Below are positions 1 to 8,086 of a stretch of 64,000 nt of DNA, piece after piece. This DNA is from Paracoccus litorisediminis. Lineage in GTDB: Bacteria > Pseudomonadota > Alphaproteobacteria > Rhodobacterales > Rhodobacteraceae. Position numbers and translations under genes: made by a program. Position 1 is the stretch's first letter. Each line of letters begins with the position of its first letter. The stretch is taken from contig NZ_WMIG01000016.1 in NCBI RefSeq assembly GCF_009711205.1, positions 28,918-92,917 on the forward strand, written 5' to 3'. Below the pieces are notes generated by a model. The model did no database searches and was not told where the DNA came from. It saw only the letters and a list, made by a program, of their open reading frames with translations.

Positions 1-408
1 CGTCAGTACCCTTTCGATGATGGTCAATGGTTCTCGGATGGCACGGGTTTTTCGGACGGCACCGGCGGTGTGCAACCGCTCATTCTGACCGCCGACGTCG
101 CCATCGGTGCCAACCAGCTTTACCTCGATCTGACCAACCCGGTGCGTCCGGCTCCGCGGGTTGGCGATCACTTCAGCTCCGGTGGCTTTCTGTACCGGGT
201 GGTTGCCCGCAACAGCGCGGGATGGGTCAAATTCGAGCCTTCCGCACGCGCCGCCATGGCCACCGGCAACGCCCCCAACTTCTCGGCACCGCGCTTCTAT
301 GGCCGCTTCATTGACGACAGCCAGGGCCAGCGCACGCGCGAGTTCCTGCGCTGGGGGTCCAGCATCACCCTGTCCTTCGTCGAAGCCTTCGATCGGAGCT
401 TCACATGA
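1..408 (+). CDS. phage tail protein, 5' truncated by window edge
   Basis: The reading frame is open from base 1 to a TGA at 406-408, giving 135 visible residues; a GTG at 70 could serve as a start but the frame continues upstream without a stop, so the gene almost certainly begins outside the window. I recognise no domain. Its role is inferred from position: it overlaps the next tail gene by an ATGA junction and lies directly upstream of a DUF6950-type protein and a J-like tail tip protein, an order usual in siphovirus tail modules of Rhodobacterales. The protein is aromatic- and beta-rich, which fits a tail or baseplate component. Confidence 0.65.
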   Translation, partial: RQYPFDDGQWFSDGTGFSDGTGGVQPLILTADVAIGANQLYLDLTNPVRPAPRVGDHFSSGGFLYRVVARNSAGWVKFEPSARAAMATGNAPNFSAPRFYGRFIDDSQGQRTREFLRWGSSITLSFVEAFDRSFT

Positions 409-977
409 CGCCTGCGCTTGCCGCCTTCCTCGACACCGACCCGGAAGTGGTGCCGCTGGTCCGGCTGTTTCACCTGAACTTCGGCTCGGTCCAGTATTAC
501 CTGAACGAGACGGAAGTGCCGTTGACCTTCGACGGTCAGCTCTGGCAGCCATCCTATGGCTGGATCGGGGCCGATCCGATCTCGATCGAGGCCAGCCCGT
601 TCGAAGCGAATGCGGCCTATTACACGGTCTGGAATGTCGGCACCAAGCAAGGCGCGGACCTGGCCTATGAGGCCCTGAACAATCCGGCCAGCTGGTCGGG
701 CAAGAGCGTGCGCCAGCTTTGGGCGGTGCGCGGCTTTCCGAATGACGCCATCGTCATGCATGTCGGCCGCATCGTCGACGTGACCCCGCGCGAGAATGTC
801 GGGCTGGCCGAGATCCGCATCCGGGCGGAGACGCTGGCGGCCTCGCGCAATTACACGCCGCTGGGCGAATACACGCCCCGCGACCAGGCACGGCGCTATC
901 CCGGCGTGGTCGATCGTGGCCTCGATTATGTCGCCGCCATGCCCGGCAAGAAGATCAAGGGCTGGCTGCGCGGCTGA
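405..977 (+). CDS. phage tail protein (190 aa)
   Basis: The start ATG overlaps the previous stop (ATGA) and the stop overlaps the next start (TGATG), so three genes are translationally coupled. The 190-residue product begins MTPALAAFL and contains aromatic segments such as LFHLNFGSVQYYL. It occupies the place usually taken by the small tail-assembly or baseplate-hub genes just before the tip protein. I cannot assign a named family with certainty; the role as a virion tail component is inferred from context. Confidence 0.7.
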   Translation: MTPALAAFLDTDPEVVPLVRLFHLNFGSVQYYLNETEVPLTFDGQLWQPSYGWIGADPISIEASPFEANAAYYTVWNVGTKQGADLAYEALNNPASWSGKSVRQLWAVRGFPNDAIVMHVGRIVDVTPRENVGLAEIRIRAETLAASRNYTPLGEYTPRDQARRYPGVVDRGLDYVAAMPGKKIKGWLRG

Positions 978-1345
978 TGCAGCAGCTTGATGATTACGTC
1001 CAGCGCACGGCCTTGCTGCCGTGGGAATGGGGCGTGCAGGACTGCACCATCTGGGTGGCGGACTGGTGCCTGCTGCGCTGGGGCTTCGATCCGGCGTGCC
1101 GGTTCCGGGGGCGTTACCGCAGTGCCGCCGGCGCCCATCACCTGACGGCTTGCGGGCTGGTGGTGCGGGTGGGGCCGGAGATCCCGCTGCCGCGCAAACC
1201 GGTCGCGGGCGACGGCGATCCGGGCGTCATCGACATCACCGGCCGCCAGGTTGCGGCCATCAGGTCGGGCAGCCACTGGCTGTTTCGGACCCCGCGCGGC
1301 GTCGGCATGGCGCGGCGCGACGCAATCGCAATTTGGGGTGAATGA
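977..1345 (+). CDS. DUF6950-type phage protein, probable tail-associated hydrolase-like
   Basis: The 122-residue protein has the segment WGVQDCTIWVADW followed by FRGRYRS, resembling the DUF6950 phage family, in which a DC..W.ADW motif sits near the N terminus. Such proteins lie next to the tail tip gene and are thought to relate to NlpC/P60-like tail peptidases, but the full catalytic set cannot be confirmed here. It starts on a TGATG overlap with the preceding gene and ends one base before the tail tip protein, so the module reads as one operon. Confidence 0.7.
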   Translation: MQQLDDYVQRTALLPWEWGVQDCTIWVADWCLLRWGFDPACRFRGRYRSAAGAHHLTACGLVVRVGPEIPLPRKPVAGDGDPGVIDITGRQVAAIRSGSHWLFRTPRGVGMARRDAIAIWGE

Positions 1346-3391
1346 ATGCCACAGGTAGGAGCTTGGGTCGCGACGGCGCTGCTCGGGTCGGCGGCGGCAG
1401 CCGGTGCCGCCGGTGCCGTGGTCGCCGGGCTGGTCAACCTGGCGGTCAGCGCCGTGATCAGCATGGCGGTGGCCAAGATCAACGCGCCGAAGGGGCCTCG
1501 CCCCTCGGAGCTCACCACGGAGCTGAAGTCCAGCAACGCCAAGCGGATTCGACATCTGGGCCGGGTCCGGGCCAGCGGCACGGTGGTTTTCTACGAATGG
1601 GCGGATGTCGGCTTCACCCGGCGGCTGTTCAAGCTGATCGCGGTGGCGGATGGCGGCATGACCAATGTCGTGCGCTGGTATCTGGATGGCCAGCCGGTCA
1701 GTGTCGATGCCGATGGCTATGTGACCACGGCGCCGTGGAACAAGGGCAATATCCGCCTGCGCTACCGCAAGGGCTTGGTGAGCGATGAGTGGGACGGTGG
1801 GAACTGGGCAGAGATGCGCAGCGCCTTTCCGGGCTACTGGACCACCGATCACCGGCTGCGCGGCATCGGCACCCTTCTCGCCACCTTCGATGATGTGGAC
1901 GGCGAGGACATTGCCGAGGTCTATTCCGGCGGCGAACCGGAAGTCTCGGCGCTGATCGACGGCGCCCCCTGCTACTGGATCCCGTCCGACGATTTTGCCC
2001 ATAGCCGCAACCCGGCGCGCCAGCTTTGCGATGTGCTGGTCAATCCGACCTTCGGCCCGCTGGCGGCAGCCGATATCAATACTGGCTCTTTGGCCGGCGC
2101 GCGGGCGGTCGCGGTCGAGGAGATTGCCACGGCTGGCGGGACCCGCGAGCGCTACCAGTCTGGCATCAGCTTCGCGATGTCCGATCCGTTCAAGGATGTC
2201 GCCCAGAAACTGCTCGATGCCATGGGCGGTCGCGCCTGGATCGATACCGATGGCCGGCTGAAGGTCGAGGCAGGCGCATGGACCCCGCCGACGGTCACCA
2301 TCCTTGAGCGCCACATTGTCGAGATGGAATACGGGGCAGGGACCGAACGCATCAAGCGCGTCACCAGCCTGCAGCCGACCTATGTCGCGCCCGAGGTGCG
2401 TTGGCAGGAAACCGTCGCCGATATCTGGGAGGATACCGACGCCATTGCCAAATGGGGCGAGGGCGAGCCCAAGGGCGTCGACCTGCTGGCCGTGCAGCAT
2501 CACGGCCAGGCGCGGCATCTGTGCAAGCAGATGCTGGCCCGGATGAACCCGGCCCGGCGCATGACCCTGACCCTGCGCGCCTTTGGCTTGCGGCTGCTGG
2601 GGGAGCCGTGGGTGGCGGTGCATATCCCCCGCCTCGGGCTGAGCAATACCCCGTTCTGGGTCGATAGCTGGGGCTTTGACGGCACCAATGTCACGGTCGA
2701 ACTGATCGAGGCCGATCCGGCGTCGTTCAGCTGGAGTGCGGCGCAGGATGGCGAGCCTCCGACCGAGGCGGAGGAATTCGACCGCGCCACCCTGACCTTC
2801 AGCACGACGGTCGACAGCCTGACCGTCGTCACCGACGACGGCGCGCCCTATCTCCGCGTCTCCGGGACCTATGCCGCCTCCTGGGGCTATATCGGCATGA
2901 TCCAGTTCCGCCGCACCGGGTCGAGCGAATGGACCGATGGCATCCGCGAGACCGCCGCCAGCGGGCAATATCGCTACCGCACCCCGCCACTGGCCGATGG
3001 CGGCACCTATCAGCTCCGCAGCTATGTCGCGCCCGGCGGGCAGACCTGGAAGCAGAAATCCACCCCGGTCGTGGTCTCGGATATCGACATCGTCGCCAAT
3101 GCGACCGCCCCCGATGCCCCGGTGGTGATCTCGGAGAGCGGCACATCCGGGGGCACGCTGTCGGTCACCTTCGGCCCCGATCTCGGGGTCAATTATCGCC
3201 GCACCGGGCTTTATCGCGGCCCGGTCGGCACCCCCTTTGGTTCGGCGGCTTTCGTCAAGTGGACCTACGCCACCTCGGCGGAAGTGACGATGACCGACGC
3301 CATTCCGGGCGGTGGCGCGCGCTACTGGCTGCAGTCCGAGAACCAATCTGGCGTCCCCTCGGCTGCGGCCTTGGTCGGCAATTTTTCCTAA
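1346..3391 (+). CDS. phage tail tip / host-specificity J-like protein
   Basis: The 681-residue product has an Ala-rich hydrophobic segment at about residues 8-47, then a long beta-rich body of the kind found in lambda gpJ-like central tail hub proteins. The C-terminal third (from about residue 490) looks like two fibronectin-III-like beta domains, the first ending near VVVSDI and the second beginning near APDAPVV. These proteins sit at the distal tail tip and carry the fibres. It begins directly after the DUF6950 stop and is followed 14 bases later by the fibre gene. The assignment rests on size, architecture and position, not on a catalytic motif. Confidence 0.75.
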   Translation: MPQVGAWVATALLGSAAAAGAAGAVVAGLVNLAVSAVISMAVAKINAPKGPRPSELTTELKSSNAKRIRHLGRVRASGTVVFYEWADVGFTRRLFKLIAVADGGMTNVVRWYLDGQPVSVDADGYVTTAPWNKGNIRLRYRKGLVSDEWDGGNWAEMRSAFPGYWTTDHRLRGIGTLLATFDDVDGEDIAEVYSGGEPEVSALIDGAPCYWIPSDDFAHSRNPARQLCDVLVNPTFGPLAAADINTGSLAGARAVAVEEIATAGGTRERYQSGISFAMSDPFKDVAQKLLDAMGGRAWIDTDGRLKVEAGAWTPPTVTILERHIVEMEYGAGTERIKRVTSLQPTYVAPEVRWQETVADIWEDTDAIAKWGEGEPKGVDLLAVQHHGQARHLCKQMLARMNPARRMTLTLRAFGLRLLGEPWVAVHIPRLGLSNTPFWVDSWGFDGTNVTVELIEADPASFSWSAAQDGEPPTEAEEFDRATLTFSTTVDSLTVVTDDGAPYLRVSGTYAASWGYIGMIQFRRTGSSEWTDGIRETAASGQYRYRTPPLADGGTYQLRSYVAPGGQTWKQKSTPVVVSDIDIVANATAPDAPVVISESGTSGGTLSVTFGPDLGVNYRRTGLYRGPVGTPFGSAAFVKWTYATSAEVTMTDAIPGGGARYWLQSENQSGVPSAAALVGNFS

Positions 3392-3405
3392 TCACGAGGG
3401 CAGTA

Positions 3406-6339
3406 ATGTCATTCACCTCCGAATCGAACGCCGCATATGTGAATGGCGCGCCGGTGTCCAAGGCCAGCATCCGAACGCTCTGGGCTGCCGTTGATGGCAT
3501 CGTCACCAACGGCGGCAAGGTGTTCTATACCCGTGCTGAAGCTGTATCATTCGGACAGGTCAATCTGCCCAGCATCATCAGCCGGATTCTGGTGGCCAAC
3601 AGCGACTATCTTGAAGTGCGCGGGGCAGGTGCCACAGACGATCAGTTGTTCATCACTTTCCCCAATTGGGGGGTCTTGGCACGCTTCCCCCGGAAAGAGT
3701 TTATCGAGGCTATGAGCAGCGCAGGGGATACCCTATCGCTCAATACCTCAAGCTCAACCGCGCAGAACTTGGTTGCAACGATACCCTCTGCCCAAGCGCA
3801 CATCTCAATGGGCAGTGTCGGGGTCAGGGTGGTTTTCGGATGGGTGACCTCAAACACGGGGGCCGATCCTACCATTACCATTGGCTCCGATGTTTGGACC
3901 ATCAAAAGCCGTTCAGGGGCGGCTTTGGCGGCTGCTGATCTGGTGGGTGGGTCTCGATACACCGCTACCGTCGCGCATGTGGCCAACAAGCTTCTTCGGC
4001 TGGCCCCGGCGGTCCAGATTGCTGACATCAACGGCTTGGTAGCTTCGTTTGTCGCTCAGAACAACACAAGCGTTGCCGGAGATACCATTGCTCTGGTTAA
4101 CGATACCACCAGTGCCAATGCGCTGACCTGCTCTATTCCAGCGGCCCAAGCACACATTCCATTCAACGTAACCAATCAGCGTAGCCAGGTGACTTGGCCA
4201 AACACGAATACATCCGCTGATCCGACGATCACTCTCGGCGGTCTAATTTACACCCTGAAGAACCGCGACGGAAATGCGCTCGCTGCTGGCGACCTGCAAG
4301 GGGGGCGGCGGCTCACCTTGGTCAATACCCATACCACCAACCGCATTCTGCGAGTGGTAGAGGCGTTGCAACAGGCCGATATCAACGGCCTCGCTCCGAA
4401 GCTCACGTCACTGACCAATGCCAGCAATCAGGGCGACACGGCCACGCTGCGAACCTCGGCGGGCGGCACGGCACAGGCCATCACATGCACGCTTGAAAGC
4501 GGCCAGTCCACAATGGCGTTTCAGCTATTCACGGCGTTTGAGTTCACCTGGACGACGACAAATACAGGCCCTGATCCGACGATCACGCTGGCGTCGCTGG
4601 CTTACACGATCAAGAACTGTGATGGTAACGCGCTGGCTGCCGGAGATCTAAAGGGCGGCGTCCGGTATCGGGCGTGGTTGTCGAACACATCGACCCGAGT
4701 TCTACGATTGATCGGCGTGACCAGTTTTGCCGATTTGAACGGCACGGTATCGTTCGGCATTGGGGAGGTCCTTGAGGACGGTTCTCGCGATCTGCTGACC
4801 ATCACACAAGACGCGACCGAAAGCGGCACCCCCGAGACCCGCGCCCTGATCCGCGCCGAGGCTGATGGATTGAACCTGCGGGCATCGCTTGGAATGCTGC
4901 AAGACCTGTTCGACCGGGCGCGGCTGGCTGGGCTGCTGAACGGTGACAGCGGGTCGGAGTATTCCGCGGGGTTGGACTACCTGCCTGCAGCTGCCACGAT
5001 GCTTGATCGTCGCGTTGCGGGTGTCACCCAAAAAGTAGGAGATGCCGGGATCGGCGCCGCGGCGCGATATACCGACACGGCCCACAATGGCGCTTGGTCA
5101 TGGCTCTATGAACGTTGCTCTATAGTCATCGCTCTTGGTCAGTCCAACGGGCTACAGCCGATTATGCTTGGCCCGCTGGAATACAACACGGCCAAAACAC
5201 CGGCACATGTGTTGATGCCGAACGATCAGTCCGGCACGGCTGGTCAGGGGGGCCTGCGGGGATGGGACGGGCTGGTTCCAACGGTCTCGTTCACGGCATT
5301 GGTTCCCGCCGTGTCGAACGGGGCGCAATCCAGTGCTGAAGCCTTCGCTTCAGCGGCCAATGCGCTTGATCCTCGTGGCGCGCAACTCTGGCTGGCCGGC
5401 AACGAAAGCGTCGGGGGCGCGGGCTTGCGAGGCACCACCGCATCCACTTGCATCTGGAAAACCACGACTGAGGTTCGTGCCAATGCCCGCACGAATACGA
5501 TCAACAAGGTCACCCAGATGATCGCGCTTTCTCCGGTTCCGCCTTCGCAAATTGTGCTGATGCTTACCCACGGGGAAACCAACCGCCGCGATCCGATGGA
5601 GGAATACCGCGACGATCTGGTGGCCTACATGAACGATGTTGAGGCCGATCTGGCCTTTACCGGCTTGCCCATCTTGTGGCTGGTTGATCAGGTCGGGGGC
5701 AACAACACCGCAGGTGGCAACGACAACGGTAGCGACTGGCCGTCCAAGCGGGCGCTTTTCGAAGCTTGTGCTATCAAGAAGGCGGCGGAAAGCAACTGCA
5801 TCATGATCGGCCCCCGTTATCACCTGAAAATGGGTACAGCCGCTGGTGGTGCGCCCGATACCATCCACCATGGTTATCATGAGCAAATCCGCCTGCGCGA
5901 GATGCACGCTGCGGCCTATGTCGCATGGGTGCGCGGGGTAGACTGGTATGCCGCCACGCCGGTATCGGCAGTGCGGACGGGCCAGACTGTCGTCGTCAGT
6001 TACGACAGCATCACGCCGCTGGTGATCGACCCCGATATGCTTGATTCGGGAGTTGCTGAGGTCAATCATGGGTTCTTCATCAACCAAGGCGCCGGAACCC
6101 TTATCACTTCGGTTGAGCAAGCAGGTCCTCGCAGCTTCCGCTTGACCCTTGATCGGGTGCCGCCCGCCGATGCCCGCGTGGCAATGACCTGGCGTCGTCC
6201 CGCGGTGGGCGAAGCTGATACCCGGTATACCGTAGGGGCTGGCTCTATCCGGGAAGCTTGGTCTCAGATGGGACCTATATCGGGCGATGCGATCTATCGT
6301 CCCATGATTTCCCTTCCTATTAACATCACCGTGGAGTGA
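3406..6339 (+). CDS. tail fibre/spike with three tandem repeats and an SGNH-esterase domain
   Basis: The frame is open from 2929, but the ATG at 3406, 14 bases after the tip-protein stop and preceded by CGAGGG, is the sensible start and gives 977 residues. Residues 1-107 form an N-terminal attachment region. Residues 108-461 are three 118-residue repeats, each beginning DT-x-x-L and containing (T/S)x(T/A)DPTIT and ADLxGG motifs. From about residue 570 there is an SGNH/sialate-O-acetylesterase-like domain: GQSN at 578-581 (nucleophile Ser), HGE at 722-724 and DTIH at 818-821 (Asp and His of the DxxH block). The C-terminal 120 residues are beta-rich. A fibre that deacetylates the host surface polysaccharide is the inferred role. 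Confidence 0.8.
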   Translation: MSFTSESNAAYVNGAPVSKASIRTLWAAVDGIVTNGGKVFYTRAEAVSFGQVNLPSIISRILVANSDYLEVRGAGATDDQLFITFPNWGVLARFPRKEFIEAMSSAGDTLSLNTSSSTAQNLVATIPSAQAHISMGSVGVRVVFGWVTSNTGADPTITIGSDVWTIKSRSGAALAAADLVGGSRYTATVAHVANKLLRLAPAVQIADINGLVASFVAQNNTSVAGDTIALVNDTTSANALTCSIPAAQAHIPFNVTNQRSQVTWPNTNTSADPTITLGGLIYTLKNRDGNALAAGDLQGGRRLTLVNTHTTNRILRVVEALQQADINGLAPKLTSLTNASNQGDTATLRTSAGGTAQAITCTLESGQSTMAFQLFTAFEFTWTTTNTGPDPTITLASLAYTIKNCDGNALAAGDLKGGVRYRAWLSNTSTRVLRLIGVTSFADLNGTVSFGIGEVLEDGSRDLLTITQDATESGTPETRALIRAEADGLNLRASLGMLQDLFDRARLAGLLNGDSGSEYSAGLDYLPAAATMLDRRVAGVTQKVGDAGIGAAARYTDTAHNGAWSWLYERCSIVIALGQSNGLQPIMLGPLEYNTAKTPAHVLMPNDQSGTAGQGGLRGWDGLVPTVSFTALVPAVSNGAQSSAEAFASAANALDPRGAQLWLAGNESVGGAGLRGTTASTCIWKTTTEVRANARTNTINKVTQMIALSPVPPSQIVLMLTHGETNRRDPMEEYRDDLVAYMNDVEADLAFTGLPILWLVDQVGGNNTAGGNDNGSDWPSKRALFEACAIKKAAESNCIMIGPRYHLKMGTAAGGAPDTIHHGYHEQIRLREMHAAAYVAWVRGVDWYAATPVSAVRTGQTVVVSYDSITPLVIDPDMLDSGVAEVNHGFFINQGAGTLITSVEQAGPRSFRLTLDRVPPADARVAMTWRRPAVGEADTRYTVGAGSIREAWSQMGPISGDAIYRPMISLPINITVE
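3727..4788 (+). repeat. three tandem 354-bp units in the tail fibre gene
   Basis: Units start at 3727, 4081 and 4435, exactly 354 bp (118 codons) apart. Each begins with a GAT or GAC codon giving DT(L/I/A)xL, then an Ala/Thr-rich strand, a (T/S)x(T/A)DPTIT strand, a K(S/N)xxG(A/N)ALAA turn, an ADLxGG loop and ADINGL or ADLNG near the end. DNA identity is low, so this is an old protein-level duplication. A codon-phase match continues at 4789 (DLLTITQ), suggesting the start of a decayed fourth unit. Confidence 0.8.
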
Positions 6340-6342
6340 ACC

Positions 6343-7023
6343 ATGCCAGTTCCAGTCGCCGCTCCGACAGGGGTAGACCTCTCGGGGGCTGCGCTTCCGG
6401 TCAGACTGACCATTCCCCAGAAACTCTCCGCCATCGCGGGCTTCGTTGGGGCTTGGTACACCCCAGAATACTCAGCGGGTTCTTGGCCCGCTAAGTATGG
6501 CGCGGGCATATCCACTGCGGTGAGTGCGGTAGTACCCGCGAAGGTATTCAAAAATATTGGAGGTGCATCAACCAGATGTGTGGGCATGACCGGGGTCAAC
6601 ACGTTGCAGGCGGCGGGGACGTTCACGAGCGGGATGAGCCTTTCGCTTGCCCTCAACCTGGTGATCGAGACGGGGGCGGCTCAATACCTGCTCGGCGGTG
6701 CCCCTGGCTGGAACCTGAACTGGCGCAATTCCGACAAGATGCTGCGGATCAACAGCACCGATCTGGCGGTTGTGAATAACGGCAACAGGATCATCATCAT
6801 GTATCAAGGCGCATCGGAAATCGCCGTAGAGGTCGACAATATCATTGTCGGGACTGTGCCCATGGCGGGCGCACCGATCACGTCCCTTGCAATCGGCAAC
6901 CGCCAAATCAGCGACCAGACTGGCGGGTTAGTCGGCGCGGTCTATCGCTATGCGCTCGCCACTGCGGATCTGCGCGGCACCGACGATGAGGGCCTGTTCC
7001 GCGAGATTATGACTAGTTTCTAG
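6343..7023 (+). CDS. phage tail-associated protein, possibly lectin-like
   Basis: It starts three bases after the fibre stop and encodes 226 residues rich in Gly, Ala and short beta strands. The alternation of hydrophobic strands, and segments such as GAWYTPEYSAG near the N terminus and GAVYRYALA near the C terminus, recall concanavalin-like (LamG-type) receptor-binding domains found after fibre genes, but no diagnostic motif is present. Coupling to the fibre gene suggests an adhesin accessory or fibre-tip role. The C terminus overlaps a small antisense gene by four bases. Confidence 0.6.
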   Translation: MPVPVAAPTGVDLSGAALPVRLTIPQKLSAIAGFVGAWYTPEYSAGSWPAKYGAGISTAVSAVVPAKVFKNIGGASTRCVGMTGVNTLQAAGTFTSGMSLSLALNLVIETGAAQYLLGGAPGWNLNWRNSDKMLRINSTDLAVVNNGNRIIIMYQGASEIAVEVDNIIVGTVPMAGAPITSLAIGNRQISDQTGGLVGAVYRYALATADLRGTDDEGLFREIMTSF

Positions 7024-7208
7024 CGCTTTTTCGGCTGGATCGGGATGAGAATTTCCCGCGCGACGACAGCGGCGGCCCGCCATTGTTGGCGTTCCCCATC
7101 GCTGACCATCCCCCACGGCAACACAATCCCGCTGCTGTCCTGCTCCAATTTGCCGTGCGCTTCATAAAGACGTGCTGCAACAAAGTCGTTTTGGGAATCG
7201 GTGGTCAT
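7020..7208 (-). CDS. small phage protein, opposite strand
   Basis: The 62-residue product starts at the ATG complementary to 7206-7208; the longer frame upstream to 7262 is less plausible. The pattern FVAARLYEAHGK, then LPWGMVSDGERQQWRAAA resembles small phage proteins of the type 'aromatic-acidic helix, W-x-x-L/M, ER-x-x-WR-x-x-A' that often lie near tail or lysis genes. It is encoded against the surrounding genes and overlaps the previous gene end by four bases. Function unknown. Confidence 0.5.
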   Translation of the reverse strand: MTTDSQNDFVAARLYEAHGKLEQDSSGIVLPWGMVSDGERQQWRAAAVVAREILIPIQPKKR

Positions 7209-7270
7209 GACAGCTCCCAAATGCACCTGCAGATGATGTGGGCGAGTCGTCGGAAAACGCATTCTATTTG

Positions 7271-7295
7271 GCCTTCCCGAGGGGCGGCTTTTTTT
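7271..7295 (+). terminator. possible intrinsic terminator
   Basis: GCC and CCC (7271-7278) can pair with GGG and GGC (7281-7288) around a short loop, with a 2-nt internal mismatch, and seven T residues follow (7289-7295). It precedes the one-TM protein gene, so it may end tail transcription or act as a leaky terminator within the prophage late operon. Confidence 0.45.
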
Positions 7296-7319
7296 GTGAC
7301 CAACTCACGCGGAGACGTC

Positions 7320-7916
7320 ATGACGCAAACCATCGAGAGCAAGGGACAGCGCATCGTCCCGACCCTCGGATTCTTCCTCGATCGCCTGTGGGTCTGGCTT
7401 ACTGGCATTGCCTTTTGGCTAGTGGGCGCCGTGGTGCTGGCCGTTTTTACGCCGTTTTGGGACAACGCTCGGGCGGTCTGGGACAGCCCGGCGATGCTGA
7501 GCGCGCTGCAGAAGGATGTGCTTGCGCTGCGCACTGAGTTGGCGGCCGCGACAGGCGACAACCGGGTCATCCGCCAGCCGCCAGGCCTCAGCTATGTCAC
7601 CGAGCCGGTGCGTATGGGTGAGCCGGTGATCCTCAACCTGGTGATCGAACGCACGGAACTGGGCGCGCAATGTCATTTCCTATCCGGCCAGTCGTTGTTC
7701 ACCGAGGCGGGTGGGGTGATCACTCCCGGATCCGAGATGGAGCCGTCGCGCCAGATCAGCGAAGAGCTGACCCGGCTTCGGGTCAAGCTGATCCCGCCCG
7801 ACACACTGCGACCGGGCCGGATCGAGCTCTATATTGCGTTGGAATACGATTGCGACGGCCGCAAGGTCTACGACCGTACTGACGTTGTAACTTATACGCT
7901 CTTGCCGCACACTTAG
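7320..7916 (+). CDS. phage protein with one membrane segment
   Basis: The ATG at 7320, with AGACG upstream, is preferred over the more upstream in-frame starts because the earlier part overlaps the antisense gene and the hairpin. The 198-residue protein has a transmembrane helix at about residues 24-44 (LWVWLTGIAFWLVGAVV core), then a soluble domain with a long beta-rich C-terminal part. Similar membrane-anchored proteins of unknown function follow tail genes in Rhodobacterales phages. It could be a superinfection-exclusion or lysis-related protein, but nothing in the sequence decides this. Confidence 0.6.
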   Translation: MTQTIESKGQRIVPTLGFFLDRLWVWLTGIAFWLVGAVVLAVFTPFWDNARAVWDSPAMLSALQKDVLALRTELAAATGDNRVIRQPPGLSYVTEPVRMGEPVILNLVIERTELGAQCHFLSGQSLFTEAGGVITPGSEMEPSRQISEELTRLRVKLIPPDTLRPGRIELYIALEYDCDGRKVYDRTDVVTYTLLPHT

Positions 7917-7927
7917 AAGGTTCAGAG

Positions 7928-7970
7928 GCGAGGAAGCGATCTGGTCTTGTCTCCTCGCGTCAACTTTTTT
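7928..7970 (+). terminator. possible terminator after the one-TM phage gene
   Basis: GCGAGGA (7928-7934) can pair with TCCTCGC (7952-7958), a 7-bp stem with a 17-base loop. Six T residues follow at 7965-7970. It lies just after the stop at 7916 and before the AT-rich cargo gene, so it would separate phage late transcription from the cargo. Confidence 0.45.
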
Positions 7971-8086
7971 GCAGCAACACTACCAGCGTATCCTCGGATA
8001 AGTTAGAACGCGTATTCGATGTAGTGACGTGCTCATGAGTTAGGCGTTCCTGCGAACAAGGCAACGATAGTGGACTTGGAAGCAGT

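Noticed and set aside
926..3346. 806-aa minus-strand frame opposite the tail tip gene
   Set aside because: High-GC antisense shadow; composition rich in Arg, Gly, Pro and His with no motif, while the plus-strand genes are coherent and coupled.
2929..3405. Upstream extension of the tail fibre frame
   Set aside because: It overlaps the end of the tail tip gene, and the ATG at 3406 directly follows that stop with a plausible ribosome site.
3727..4788. Possible CRISPR array
   Set aside because: The periodic pattern is a 354-bp protein repeat inside a coding frame; no short direct repeats with unique spacers exist anywhere in the window.
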